This document shows positions 8,695 to 17,607 of a DNA stretch of 34,065 nt, in pieces (the first letter of the stretch is position 1; every line of letters starts with the position of its first letter). The stretch is from Comamonadaceae bacterium. GTDB lineage: Bacteria; Pseudomonadota; Gammaproteobacteria; Burkholderiales; Burkholderiaceae_C. Under the pieces are notes generated by a model that was not told the DNA's origin, did no database searches, and was given only the letters and a program-made list of their open reading frames with translations. Where the stretch lies: positions 1 through 34,065 of the forward strand of contig CANGLW010000023.1 in assembly GCA_947454955.1 (NCBI GenBank). Direction: 5' to 3'. A program made the translations under genes and the position numbers.

Positions 8695-9391
8695 AAGAGC
8701 ATTCGACGCTGATCGGGTGGTGCTTTCTGGCCAAGGATTGACCAAACGCTTCCAAGAAGGTCGCTTGGATGTGACCGTGCTGCGCGGCATCAACCTGCAG
8801 GTGCATGCAGGCCAAACCTTGGCGATTGTGGGGGCCTCAGGTTCGGGCAAAAGCACGCTCTTGCACCTGCTGGGGGGCTTGGATGCACCCAGCAGTGGCA
8901 CCGTGCAGTTGATGGGTCAGAACCTCACCCAGCTCAGCCCGCAGGCGCAAGGCGCATTGCGCAACCAACACTTGGGCTTTGTGTACCAGTTCCACCACTT
9001 GCTGCCTGAATTCAGTGCCATTGATAACGTGGCCATGCCTTTGTGGATACGCCGCATGGACCGCGAGCAAGCCCGCGCCCAAGCTGCGCAGGCTTTGATG
9101 GCAGTGGGTTTGCAAGACCGTTTGCAGCATCGGCCCGCAGAGCTTTCAGGGGGCGAGCGTCAGCGTGTGGCCATGGCCCGTGCCTTGGTGACCCAGCCAG
9201 CTTGCGTGCTGGCCGACGAACCCACCGGCAACCTGGACCGCAGCACCGCCGATGGGGTGTTTGACATGATGTTGCAGCTCGCCAAAGAACAGGGCACCGC
9301 GTTTGTGCTGGTGACCCATGACGCGACCTTGGCAGCGCGCTGTGACCAGCAATGGCGCCTGGACCAAGGCCAACTCAGCCATGTGGGTTGA
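8687..9391 (+). CDS. lolD: Lipoprotein-releasing system ATP-binding protein LolD
   Basis: The cytoplasmic ATPase powers lipoprotein release by the Lol permease. All ABC motifs are present in 234 residues: Walker A GASGSGKS (49-56), Q-loop [16 protein letters not shown], signature [15 protein letters not shown], Walker [13 protein letters not shown] and H-loop LVTHD. The HHLLPEF segment after the Q-loop is typical of LolD. The start ATG at 8687 sits inside the last codons of lolC behind a GGAGG-type site (GGCGGAGGC), which identifies it over the longer upstream frame. Its last 11 bases overlap tatD. Confidence 0.96.
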   Translation: MNKRAFDADRVVLSGQGLTKRFQEGRLDVTVLRGINLQVHAGQTLAIVGASGSGKSTLLHLLGGLDAPSSGTVQLMGQNLTQLSPQAQGALRNQHLGFVYQFHHLLPEFSAIDNVAMPLWIRRMDREQARAQAAQALMAVGLQDRLQHRPAELSGGERQRVAMARALVTQPACVLADEPTGNLDRSTADGVFDMMLQLAKEQGTAFVLVTHDATLAARCDQQWRLDQGQLSHVG

Positions 9392-10208
9392 CACACACTG
9401 CCACCTCGATGCGCAAGAATTTCAAGACCAAGCCCTGACCATTCGGGCTTTAGCTGCTACAAAAAACGTAGCTAAGTGTGTGTTTCCTGCGGTTGAGTTA
9501 GCCAACTTTGCGCAGGTGCAAGCCCTGGCCCACGCCACAGGCGATGCTTACGCGCTGGGCATCCACCCCTTGTACGTGCCGCAAGCGCAAGAGGCTGATT
9601 TGCAAGCCCTTGACGCGCAGTTAACCGCAGCTGCGCAAGACCCGCACTTGGTCGCGGTAGGTGAAATTGGTTTGGATTTTTTTGTGCCGGCCTTGTGCAC
9701 GCCTGCCATGCGTGAGCGGCAAACTTTTTTCTACCACCAGCAATTGCGCCTGGCGCGTCAGCATGGCTTGCCGGTCATCTTGCATGTGCGTCGCTCGGCA
9801 GATCAGCTCTTGGCTGGGCTGCGCCGCTTCGAGGTGCGAGGTGGCATTGCCCATGCCTTCAACGGCAGTTTGCAGCAGGCCCAGGCTTTCATAGCGCTGG
9901 GGTTCAAGCTGGGTTTTGGTGGGGCTTTGACCTATGAGCGTGCGCTGCAGTTGCGTCGCCTGGCCACCGAGCTGCCTATCGAGGCCATCGTGCTCGAAAC
10001 CGATGCGCCCGACATGCCGCCGCACTGGCTCTACAAAACCGCGCAACAACGTTCAGAGGGTCAGCCCCAGGGCCGCAACGACCCCTCACAATTACCGGCC
10101 ATCGCCCAAGTGTTGGCTGATCTTCGGGGCATGCCACTCGATGAGCTCGCGCGCGCCACCACGCACAATGCCAGCCAGGCTCTGCCACGCTTATTTGCAC
10201 AACCATGA
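9381..10208 (+). CDS. tatD: TatD-family metal-dependent DNase/hydrolase
   Basis: TatD proteins are TIM-barrel metal hydrolases with 3'-5' DNase activity, linked to DNA repair and quality control. Metal ligands are visible: DTHCHLD (His6, His8), VGEIGLDF (Glu), VILHVRRS (His), GIAHAFNGS (His) and ETDAPDMPP (Asp). At 275 residues the length is normal. An AAGG site within lolD precedes ATG 9381. A short palindromic repeat (9456-9472) is embedded in frame near residues 25-31, encoding AATKNVA, in the region after strand 1 where insertions should be tolerated. The stop overlaps the next gene as ATGA. Paralogues (YcfH, YjjV, TatD) are hard to separate without alignment, so the symbol is for the family. 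Confidence 0.9.
   Translation: MWVDTHCHLDAQEFQDQALTIRALAATKNVAKCVFPAVELANFAQVQALAHATGDAYALGIHPLYVPQAQEADLQALDAQLTAAAQDPHLVAVGEIGLDFFVPALCTPAMRERQTFFYHQQLRLARQHGLPVILHVRRSADQLLAGLRRFEVRGGIAHAFNGSLQQAQAFIALGFKLGFGGALTYERALQLRRLATELPIEAIVLETDAPDMPPHWLYKTAQQRSEGQPQGRNDPSQLPAIAQVLADLRGMPLDELARATTHNASQALPRLFAQP
9456..9472. repeat. Short GCTAC-GTAGC palindrome inside tatD
   Basis: GCTAC (9456-9460) pairs with GTAGC (9468-9472) around the loop AAAAAAC. It is an AT-rich patch in a GC-rich gene and is read in frame as AATKNVA with its flanking GCT codon. It is 19/21 identical to the element in trpS (minus strand) when the flanking GCT is included. Confidence 0.6.
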
Positions 10209-10963
10209 CCCGTCATAAAAAAATTGAACTGCCTGAGGTGAGCTACTCCGAAGAGGGTGATGTGCGTCACCTGCACCTGGGCACGCCCTGGATCCAAGGC
10301 TCCATGAACCTCAAAGACCCGCTGGTGCTGGTACATGAGTATGTGCAACGCATGATGGCTTGGCTGTTGTTGGTTGAGCCTGACACCGTGGCCAAGCGCC
10401 ACGCCATGCAATTGGGTTTAGGGGCTGGGTCCTTGACCAAGTTTTGCAGCAAGGTCATCCGCATGAAGACCACCACTATTGAGCTCAACCCCCAAGTGGT
10501 GTTCGCCTGCCGGGGCTATTTCAAGCTGCCTGCCGACAGTGCCCGCTTGCAGGTGCTGCTTGCCGATGCCGCGCAGTACGTCAGCCATGCCGCGCACTGG
10601 GGCACGGTGGATGCTTTGCAGGTTGATTTGTACGACCATGATGCTGCGGCGCCTGTGCTCGACAGCCCCGCGTTTTACGCCGATTGCCGTCGCATGCTCA
10701 CCGATGACGGCTGCATGACCGTCAACCTCTTTGGCCGATCGTCCAGCTTTGCCCGCAGCGTGGGCCACATGACAGAGGCTTTTGGTGAGCAAGCCATCTG
10801 GGCTTTCAAAGCCACGCGTGAGGGCAACACCGTGGTGCTGGCCCAGCGCACGCCCAGCCGACCCAAGCGCGCGGTGTTGATGGCCCGCGCCCAGCACATC
10901 CAAGCCACCTGGGGCTTACCTGCTGACAAATGGGTGCGTGGCTTCAAGCCCCTGAGTTTGTGA
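10205..10963 (+). CDS. Spermidine-synthase-like SAM-binding protein
   Basis: The 252-residue protein has the Rossmann methyltransferase fold of the spermidine synthase family. Seen: the nucleotide-binding loop QLGLGAGSLTKF (GxGxG at 71-75), the acidic residue after strand 2 (TTIELNP, Glu93), a LADAAQYV segment, and DALQVDLYDHDAAAP, corresponding to the catalytic-Asp loop. The canonical GGGDG and the DP after the catalytic Asp are altered, and the N-terminal beta domain is reduced, so true aminopropyl transfer is doubtful. Such proteins are commonly annotated spermidine synthase in Burkholderiales with no demonstrated substrate. It overlaps tatD by 4 bases (ATGA) and ends the lol unit. A terminator-like hairpin follows about 60 bases later. 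Confidence 0.8.
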   Translation: MTRHKKIELPEVSYSEEGDVRHLHLGTPWIQGSMNLKDPLVLVHEYVQRMMAWLLLVEPDTVAKRHAMQLGLGAGSLTKFCSKVIRMKTTTIELNPQVVFACRGYFKLPADSARLQVLLADAAQYVSHAAHWGTVDALQVDLYDHDAAAPVLDSPAFYADCRRMLTDDGCMTVNLFGRSSSFARSVGHMTEAFGEQAIWAFKATREGNTVVLAQRTPSRPKRAVLMARAQHIQATWGLPADKWVRGFKPLSL

Positions 10964-11023
10964 TTTCTTAATGCGGAATTTGTGACAATCTGTGGTGGAC
11001 ATCTTCCAGCCGGTAGGTGTAAT

Positions 11024-11045
11024 CCACATCTGACATGTGGTTTTT
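11024..11045 (+). terminator. Probable intrinsic terminator, upstream of tctB
   Basis: CCACAT (11024-11029) pairs perfectly with ATGTGG (11035-11040) over a 5-base loop and is followed directly by TTTTT. The stem is short, so it is weaker than the other terminators here. It lies 60 bases after the spermidine-synthase-like gene and 43 bases before tctB. It may end the lolC unit, or act as a leader attenuator if the tctB promoter lies upstream of it. Confidence 0.5.
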
Positions 11046-11088
11046 GCCAGCAAAATCGCCAGCTAGTTGTTCTTCTTAGGAGACGTTT

Positions 11089-11577
11089 GTGAGTATTAAG
11101 AGTCAAAAGGACTTCTTCTCTGGCCTCATGTTCATGTTGGTCGGTGGAGGTTTTGCCTGGGGTGCCACCATGTACAACGTGGGCACCGGCGCACGCATGG
11201 GCCCGGGGTACTTCCCGTTGGTGCTGGGCGTGGTCCTGGCCATTTTGGGCGCGGCCATCACCTTCAAGGCCTTGGTGGTGGAAACAGAAACCGGTGACAA
11301 GATCGGTGCCTGGGCTTGGCGTCCTATCTTCTTCGTGCTGGGTGCCAACCTGTTGTTTGGTGTGCTGCTGGGCGGCATTCCTAAGTTGGGCATTCCCCCC
11401 ATGGGCTTGATGGCCGGCATTTACGGCTTGGTCATCGTGGCCAGTTTGGCTGGTGAGCGCTTCAAGCTGCGCGACGTGTTGATTCTGGCTTCCATCCTGG
11501 CGGTGGGCAGTTATTTGGCCTTCATCATGCTGCTGAAATTGCAGATGCCGGTCTGGCCCACATTCATCACAGGTTGA
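11089..11577 (+). CDS. tctB: Tripartite tricarboxylate transporter small membrane subunit TctB
   Basis: This is the small integral membrane subunit of a TTT-family secondary transporter, which takes up citrate or other carboxylates with a periplasmic TctC/Bug binding protein. The 162-residue protein has four membrane segments and the family N-terminus: a short basic cytoplasmic start (SIKSQKDFFSG), helix 1, then GARMGPGYFPLVLG, the conserved RxGPGxFP signature. The start is GTG at 11089, preceded by TAGGAGA at a good distance. tctA follows after 11 bases. No tctC gene is adjacent, so the binding protein must come from elsewhere or be shared; Bug proteins are abundant in these organisms. Confidence 0.93.
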   Translation: MSIKSQKDFFSGLMFMLVGGGFAWGATMYNVGTGARMGPGYFPLVLGVVLAILGAAITFKALVVETETGDKIGAWAWRPIFFVLGANLLFGVLLGGIPKLGIPPMGLMAGIYGLVIVASLAGERFKLRDVLILASILAVGSYLAFIMLLKLQMPVWPTFITG

Positions 11578-11588
11578 GGAGATAGAAC

Positions 11589-13100
11589 ATGGATTTACTT
11601 GCCAACCTGTCGCTGGGTTTCGGGGTTGCTTTCACCCCCATAAACCTTTTGTATGCGCTGATCGGCTGCATTTTGGGGACGCTCATTGGCGTGTTGCCGG
11701 GCATTGGCCCAGTGGCCACCATCGCCATGCTGCTGCCGGCCACTTACGCGCTGCCCCCTGTGTCGGCACTCATCATGCTGGCCGGTATTTACTACGGTGC
11801 CCAGTACGGTGGTTCCACCACCGCGGTGCTGGTGAACCTGCCCGGTGAGTCTTCATCGGTGGTGACCTGTATCGACGGCTACCAAATGGCCCGCAAAGGC
11901 CGTGCTGGCCCCGCTCTGGCGGCTGCTGGTTTGGGTTCCTTCTTTGCGGGTTCGGTGGGCACATTGATTTTGGCGGCCTTCGCGCCTCCTTTGACCGAAC
12001 TGGCCTTCAAATTCGGCCCTGCCGAGTACTTCTCGCTCATGGTTTTGGGCTTGATCGGTGCGGTGGTGTTGGCCTCGGGCTCGCTGCTCAAAGCCATTGC
12101 CATGATCGTGTTGGGTTTGCTCTTGGGCCTGATTGGTACCGACGTGAATTCGGGCGTGGCACGCTTTAGCTTTGATATTCCTGAACTGACCGACGGCGTG
12201 GGCTTTGTGGTGATTGCCATGGGCGTGTTCGGCTACGGCGAGATCATCAGCAACCTCTCGGTGCCTGAAGATGACCGCGAGGTATTCACTTCCAAGGTCA
12301 GCGGCTTGATGCCCACCAAAGAAGACTTCAAGAACATGTTGCCTGCTGTGTTGCGTGGCACCACCTTGGGTTCCCTGCTGGGCATCTTGCCTGGTGGCGG
12401 TGCCTTGCTGGCGGCCTTTGCAGCATACGCGCTGGAAAAGAAAATGGTGCTCAAGCCTGGCGAAGTTCCCTTCGGTCAAGGCAACATCCGCGGTGTGGCT
12501 GGCCCTGAGTCTGCCAACAACGCGGGCGCACAAACCTCCTTCATTCCTTTGCTGACCTTGGGCATTCCACCCAACGCGGTGATGGCCTTGATGGTGGGTG
12601 CGATGACCATCCACAACATCCAGCCCGGCCCTCAGGTGATGACCAGCAACCCTGAGTTGTTCTGGGGTCTGATTGCCTCGATGTGGATCGGTAACGCCAT
12701 GCTGGTGATCCTGAACCTGCCGCTGATCGGCATGTGGATCAAACTGCTGTCGGTGCCTTACCGCTTCCTGTTCCCTGCCATTGTGTTGTTCTGCGCGATT
12801 GGCGTGTACTCCACCAACAACAATGTGTTTGACATCTGGATGGTGGCGGGCTTTGGTTTCATCGGTTATCTGTTCGTCAAGCTGGGTGCAGAGCCTGCGC
12901 CGTTGCTGCTGGGCTTTATCTTGGGCCCGATGATGGAAGAAAACCTGCGTCGCGCCCTGTTGCTGTCGCGCGGCGACTGGAGCGTGTTTGCCACCCGTCC
13001 CTTGTCGGCTGGCTTGCTGGGCGCGGCGATTCTGATGATCATCATCGTGTTGCTCCCCTCGGTGAAGAACAAGCGCGAAGAAGCCTTCGTCGAAGACTGA
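11589..13100 (+). CDS. tctA: Tripartite tricarboxylate transporter large membrane subunit TctA
   Basis: The 503-residue inner-membrane protein has about 11-12 hydrophobic segments and forms the translocation subunit of the TTT transporter. Family signatures include GVLPGIGPVATIAMLLPATY near the N-terminus, IYYGAQYGGSTTAVLVNLPGESSSVVTCIDGYQMARKGRAG (read in pieces), GILPGGGALLAAFAAY in the second half, and MMEENLRRALLLSRGD near the C-terminus. The repeated LPGxGP/LPGGGA motif marks the two inverted halves. GAGGAGA precedes the ATG. It forms an operon with tctB and is closed by a strong terminator. The substrate cannot be told from the sequence. Confidence 0.95.
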   Translation: MDLLANLSLGFGVAFTPINLLYALIGCILGTLIGVLPGIGPVATIAMLLPATYALPPVSALIMLAGIYYGAQYGGSTTAVLVNLPGESSSVVTCIDGYQMARKGRAGPALAAAGLGSFFAGSVGTLILAAFAPPLTELAFKFGPAEYFSLMVLGLIGAVVLASGSLLKAIAMIVLGLLLGLIGTDVNSGVARFSFDIPELTDGVGFVVIAMGVFGYGEIISNLSVPEDDREVFTSKVSGLMPTKEDFKNMLPAVLRGTTLGSLLGILPGGGALLAAFAAYALEKKMVLKPGEVPFGQGNIRGVAGPESANNAGAQTSFIPLLTLGIPPNAVMALMVGAMTIHNIQPGPQVMTSNPELFWGLIASMWIGNAMLVILNLPLIGMWIKLLSVPYRFLFPAIVLFCAIGVYSTNNNVFDIWMVAGFGFIGYLFVKLGAEPAPLLLGFILGPMMEENLRRALLLSRGDWSVFATRPLSAGLLGAAILMIIIVLLPSVKNKREEAFVED

Positions 13101-13116
13101 TCGGTCCGCCGATCCG

Positions 13117-13143
13117 AAAACAGCACCCCCGGGTGCTGTTTTT
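13117..13143 (+). terminator. Intrinsic terminator after tctA
   Basis: AACAGCACC pairs with GGTGCTGTT over a 4-base loop, flanked by AA before and T residues after (13139-13143), so the stem can extend with A-T pairs. Just before it, GATCGG/CCGATC (13099-13104 with 13109-13114) makes a second small hairpin that includes the last bases of the tctA stop codon. Together they make a tandem stop for the tctBA transcript. Confidence 0.85.
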
Positions 13144-13223
13144 CATTGGGTGCAACTGTTTTCACTGGCGCGTCTTTTCTGCCGCCTGCGGATCAGCCAC
13201 AATGCTCAATTTGGGAGTTGTCC

Positions 13224-14531
13224 ATGAGTTCGCCCGTGCCATCGCAGCCCATCATGCAACACCCGTCGCGGGTGGTGTTGCACAACGAAATCCATGCGCG
13301 CCCACCGGAGGCCATGACGGCACCCCTGGCCATCTCGCATGTGGTGATGGTTTGCGACGCCAGCGAACGAGCCGCCAGCCGCACCCATGTGGCCGAGCTG
13401 CTGCGCAACCACCATTTGCCCTTACCCGATGAGCACGCCAACCACTTCCGCATGGACGTGGGGCCTTACCGCATCCGCTGGGAAGCGCACACCGAATTCG
13501 TGTCGTGGACCTTTCTGCACGACCTCGATGACGCAGCGCCCGATGACCTGCCCCAGCGCGCCACCGATGTGGTGCCGCAAGATTGGCTCTCACGTTTGCC
13601 GGGTCAGTGCCTGAGCAGCCAGCACCTGTGGGCTTTGCCCCAGCAGCGCGACAACAGCGTGCTGGTGAAAAAAATTCTGCACGATGAAACCTTGATTGGC
13701 TCTGAAGTGGTTGACGGCCTGGGCGAGGTCTACACCGACTTCGCCATTCATGCCGATGGCTATTCGCGCATGCTGGTGTTTGTGGGAGAGCTCACGCAAC
13801 GCCGCTTGGGCCGTTTGGTGCAGCGCCTGATCGAAATTGAAACCTACCGCATGGCCGCTTTGCTGGGTCTGCCTGCTGCCCGCGAAGCCTCGGCCGTGTT
13901 GAATTCGGCCGAGCGTGAATTGGCTGAATTGGCCGATGCCATCCGCACCGCCACCCGCAACGACGAGCCCTTGTTGCTCGACCGCCTGACGCGCTTGGCT
14001 GGTCAGGTCGAGAGCCAATACGCCAAAACCCATTCACGTTTTTCGGCCAGTGCCGCGTATTTTGAGTTGGTGGACAAACGCATCAGCGACATCATGGAAA
14101 CGCGCTTGAGTGGCTTGCAAACCATCCGCGAATTCATCGACCGCAGGCTCTCGCCCGCGCGCAGCACCTGCCAATGGGCCACCCGCCGGCAAGACGCTTT
14201 GTCGCAACGCGTGTCGCGCATCAGCAGCTTGCTGCGCACCCGTGTGGAGATTGAGCAGCAGCAAAGCAGCCAGGCCTTGCTGGCCACCATGAACCAGCGT
14301 CAGGGTTTGCAACTCAAATTGCAGTCCACCGTCGAAGGCCTGTCGATCGCGGCCATCACCTATTACATCGTGGGCTTGGTGAGTTACTTGGCCAAAGGCG
14401 CCCAAAGCCTGGGCTGGCCCCTGAGCCCTGAGACCACCACCGCCTTGGCCATTCCGCTGGTGGTGGGCTCCATCTGGTGGTCCATGCGTCGTTTGCATCG
14501 CAAAGTGTTCAAAGCCAAGGAGGCTCTATGA
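13224..14531 (+). CDS. DUF3422 family membrane-anchored protein
   Basis: The 435-residue protein begins with a basic segment (HPSRVVLHNEIHARPPEAM) characteristic of the DUF3422 family. The bulk is soluble, with a long helical, probably coiled-coil region at about 215-370 rich in Glu, Arg and Gln. Near the C-terminus are two hydrophobic segments, about 371-388 (SIAAITYYIVGLVSYLA) and 405-422 (TALAIPLVVGSIWWSM), then a basic tail. The large N-terminal part is therefore predicted to face the cytoplasm, with a hairpin in the inner membrane. The overall layout (acidic coiled coil, two helices, basic tail) recalls CorA-like or RMD1-like membrane proteins, but no catalytic or transport motif confirms it. 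A GGGAG site precedes ATG 13224. The stop overlaps the CHAT gene start as ATGA, so the two are translationally coupled. Confidence 0.88.
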   Translation: MSSPVPSQPIMQHPSRVVLHNEIHARPPEAMTAPLAISHVVMVCDASERAASRTHVAELLRNHHLPLPDEHANHFRMDVGPYRIRWEAHTEFVSWTFLHDLDDAAPDDLPQRATDVVPQDWLSRLPGQCLSSQHLWALPQQRDNSVLVKKILHDETLIGSEVVDGLGEVYTDFAIHADGYSRMLVFVGELTQRRLGRLVQRLIEIETYRMAALLGLPAAREASAVLNSAERELAELADAIRTATRNDEPLLLDRLTRLAGQVESQYAKTHSRFSASAAYFELVDKRISDIMETRLSGLQTIREFIDRRLSPARSTCQWATRRQDALSQRVSRISSLLRTRVEIEQQQSSQALLATMNQRQGLQLKLQSTVEGLSIAAITYYIVGLVSYLAKGAQSLGWPLSPETTTALAIPLVVGSIWWSMRRLHRKVFKAKEAL

Positions 14532-17500
14532 AGCTGCTCTTCATTGTTCGATCTTTTGCCGCTGTGTTGGCTTGTGTGTGCCTGCAAGCGCAAGCCGCCA
14601 ACGCGCCTGAGGTGCTGGGTAAATTACCCCCGCCTGGTGTGCAGAGCTTGGTGGAGCAGGTCAAGGCGGCTGCGCCTAACCAAGAGCTGCTCCAAAAATA
14701 CAAGCAAATTTATGCCGCCGAGATTCCCGGGAATGCCTCCTTGAGCAAACGCGCAGAGATGCTCAAAGAACGCGCGGTGGTGGCCGAAGAGTTGGGTGAG
14801 TTGCAACAAAAGTTAGCTGACCTCAAGCAGGTCGCTGACCTTTATCGCGCCGATGGCGATCTGCGAAAACTTGCCGGTGCTTTGATCGATTGGGGCATCG
14901 CTGAAGTGGTTTATGGCAGTGTGGCTGACGGTGAGGCCGCCTGTCGTGAAGTCTTGCAAATCACCAACCGTATCAACGGCCTCAACGGCGCCGAACTTTT
15001 GGCGCTGGCTTCATTGACCAACATCGCCACTGAAAAAGGTGACTTTGACGAGGCTACTCGCATGGTTGCCCGAGCTCGCACCTTGATGGACATGATGAAA
15101 AGTCGCCCGGGTGGTTATTGGGCTTTCATTCCGCAATGGGAAGCCTCGGTTTACAACAGCGAAGCCCGCCTTTTGATTGCCAAGGGTCAATGGGATGAGG
15201 GTGAGGCCAAGATGAAGCTGGCGGTAGCGAGAACTGAAGAGCTCGAGAAGAACCTCGAAAAATACGCGGTCCTCAACGCCAACATCACCTACAAAGCCAA
15301 TTTGTTGGCGGCACGTAATGTGATGGTGTCCTATCTTGCCAGGCATCTGATGACCCAAGGAAAGTTTGATGAAGCCGAGCTGACATTGCGCGACATCCTC
15401 GGTGTCAACCTTCAAAAGGCGGGTCGTTTGTCTTTGAGGACATCCGCTGTTTTGACAAGGCTTGCAGACTTGATGGGCGCCAGAGGTCGTGTGAACGATG
15501 GTTTGCTTTTGCTGCAAGAGGCGGAGCAGATCAACAAAACCTTGGGCATTGGGCCATCCAACTACATTGGCCGCGCCTTTCAAGACAGCAAAATCAATTT
15601 GTTGGTAGGCCAGCAAAATTGGCCAGCAGTCGTTCAAGCTGATCAGGAGTACCTCAAGCAAGTTGACGCAGCATCACAAAATCGCATCGGCCTCATGAGC
15701 CCCGGATTGGCCATTGCTTTGTTGCAAACCCAACGTGCAGACCAGGCTTACACCCGCTTCAAACCGGTGTTTGATCTGCATGCGACCAACATGGGCGAGG
15801 ACCACCCGCAAGTGGCCCAAGAGCGCGGCATTTTGGCCATGGCCTTGATGGCCCAAGGCAAGCGTGATGAGGCCTTGCCCCTGTTTGCCAAAGCCACCCC
15901 GGTGTTGCTCAGCCCGGCCGCCCAAGAATCAGAAGGTCAAGACCAGAGCCTGCGCACCCTCACACGCCGTTTGATTTTAGAGACGCACCTGGACGCCTTA
16001 GCCGAGCAAGCCGATGCGCCCGGCGCTGCCGACACCGCATTTCGCATTGCCGATGCGCTGCACCTGGGCAAGACACAGCAGGCTTTGTCACAAAGTGCCG
16101 CACGTGCGGCCACCCAGCAAGCCGATTTGGCCGCCTTGATTCGCCAAGACCAAGACCGCAAAGCCGAAAAGCTGGGCCTGTATGGACAGCTTCTGCGCTT
16201 GTCGGAATTGCCGCGTGAGCAGCAACTGCCCAAGGTCATGGACGACATGCGTGCGCGCATCGCGCAGATCGACAAAGAGCGTCAAGGCTTTGGAGCCACA
16301 TTGCAAAAGCGTTTTCCTGCGTATGCCAACCTGATTCAGCCCAAGGCCCCGAGCTTGGAAGAAACACGCGCCGCGCTCAAAGACAAAGAGGCGCTGATCA
16401 ATGTGTTTTCCACCGACCGTGCCACCTATGTGTGGGCGGTCTCGCGCAACGCACCCACCGCGTTTGCGCGTGTGGCGCAATCTCGTGAAGCCATTGCCCG
16501 TTCAGTCACCACCCTTCGCCGCGCACTTGACCCCGGCGAGGCGGACCTGGCCCGCGGCATCCCCGCCTTTGATGTGAACCTCGCGCACCGCTTGTACACC
16601 GACCTCTTGCAGCCGGTGTCTGCCGCTTGGAAAGGCGCGAATAGCCTGCTGGTGGTGAGCAATGGCGCCTTGGGCCAATTGCCTTTGGGCCTCTTACCGA
16701 CCGCACCCTCCTCAGCGGTCAAAGGTGGCGCAAGCTACGCGGCTTACAAAGACGTGCCCTGGCTCATCAAAGAGGTGGCCATCACCCAGTTGCCTTCGGC
16801 CAATGCCTTGGTGACCTTGCGCAGCTTGCCCGCGGGCAATGCCAATCGCAAAGCCTTCGTGGGTTTTGGCGACCCTGACTTCACGGTGCAAAGCACACAA
16901 GTGGCCGCAGCGACGTCAACCGCCACAAGTCTGCGTCGCGTGACCGCCACCCGCTCCAGCACCCAAGCCTGGATGCCCTACAGCGACTTATCGCCCCTGC
17001 CTGACACGCGTGATGAAATTTTGGCTCTGGCCGAGGTGCTCAAGGCCGACCCTAAACGCGATGTGTTTTTGGGGCGGGATGCCAGCAAAGCCAAAGTGCT
17101 GAGCACCCCGCTCAACCAAAGCAAGGTGGTGGCCTTTGCCACGCACGGCTTGTTGCCCGGTGAGTTTCCGGGTGTCGATCAGCCCTCTTTGGCCATGTCC
17201 AACCCCGGTCAAGGCCAGCATGGCTTGCTCACCCTCGATGAAATTTTGGGCTTGAAGCTCGACGCCGACTGGGTGGTGCTCTCGGCCTGTAACACCGCCG
17301 CGGGTGATGGCAATGGCGCTGAGGCGGTGTCGGGTTTGGGCCGCGGTTTTTTCTATGCGGGCACCCGGGCCTTGCTGGCCACGCATTGGCCGGTGGAATC
17401 TGCCTCGGCGCGCCTGCTGGTGACGGCCACCTTTGAACAACAAGCGCAGCACCCTGGCATGAGTCGTGCTCAGGCTTTACGGGCCTCGATGCTGCAATTG

Positions 17501-17587
17501 ATGAACCAACAAGCCCCCGAGGGTTTCAGTTACGCTCACCCCCTGTTTTGGGCACCCTACGCCCTGTTCGGGGATGGTGGGCAATGA
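14528..17587 (+). CDS. Secreted TPR-CHAT protein (caspase-like protease fold)
   Basis: The 1019-residue protein starts with a signal peptide (MKLLFIVRSF..., Ala-rich core, cleavage near residue 23-26, AQA or ANA), so it is predicted to be periplasmic or exported. Residues about 60-560 are helical with TPR-like repeats. About 560-640 is a coiled-coil linker. The CHAT domain (caspase HetF associated with TPRs) fills about 640-1015, opening with LLVVSNGALGQLPLGLLP. Both predicted catalytic residues of the clan CD dyad are present: His873 in FATHGLLPGE and Cys921 in VLSACNTAAGDG, followed by GLGRGFFYAGTRALLATHWPV. AAGGAGG precedes the ATG inside the upstream DUF3422 gene. Codons in about 15200-15650 include AGA and AGG, rare elsewhere here. 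No gasdermin, effector or CRISPR gene is adjacent. Substrate and role are unknown. Confidence 0.9.
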   Translation: MKLLFIVRSFAAVLACVCLQAQAANAPEVLGKLPPPGVQSLVEQVKAAAPNQELLQKYKQIYAAEIPGNASLSKRAEMLKERAVVAEELGELQQKLADLKQVADLYRADGDLRKLAGALIDWGIAEVVYGSVADGEAACREVLQITNRINGLNGAELLALASLTNIATEKGDFDEATRMVARARTLMDMMKSRPGGYWAFIPQWEASVYNSEARLLIAKGQWDEGEAKMKLAVARTEELEKNLEKYAVLNANITYKANLLAARNVMVSYLARHLMTQGKFDEAELTLRDILGVNLQKAGRLSLRTSAVLTRLADLMGARGRVNDGLLLLQEAEQINKTLGIGPSNYIGRAFQDSKINLLVGQQNWPAVVQADQEYLKQVDAASQNRIGLMSPGLAIALLQTQRADQAYTRFKPVFDLHATNMGEDHPQVAQERGILAMALMAQGKRDEALPLFAKATPVLLSPAAQESEGQDQSLRTLTRRLILETHLDALAEQADAPGAADTAFRIADALHLGKTQQALSQSAARAATQQADLAALIRQDQDRKAEKLGLYGQLLRLSELPREQQLPKVMDDMRARIAQIDKERQGFGATLQKRFPAYANLIQPKAPSLEETRAALKDKEALINVFSTDRATYVWAVSRNAPTAFARVAQSREAIARSVTTLRRALDPGEADLARGIPAFDVNLAHRLYTDLLQPVSAAWKGANSLLVVSNGALGQLPLGLLPTAPSSAVKGGASYAAYKDVPWLIKEVAITQLPSANALVTLRSLPAGNANRKAFVGFGDPDFTVQSTQVAAATSTATSLRRVTATRSSTQAWMPYSDLSPLPDTRDEILALAEVLKADPKRDVFLGRDASKAKVLSTPLNQSKVVAFATHGLLPGEFPGVDQPSLAMSNPGQGQHGLLTLDEILGLKLDADWVVLSACNTAAGDGNGAEAVSGLGRGFFYAGTRALLATHWPVESASARLLVTATFEQQAQHPGMSRAQALRASMLQLMNQQAPEGFSYAHPLFWAPYALFGDGGQ

Positions 17588-17607
17588 TTTTTTTCTAAAG
17601 TGACTTC

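Noticed and set aside
14528..17587. TPR-CHAT gene as part of a CRISPR type III-E (Craspase) or gasdermin defence system
   Set aside because: There is no Cas7-11, CRISPR array or gasdermin-like gene nearby, and the protein carries a secretion signal.
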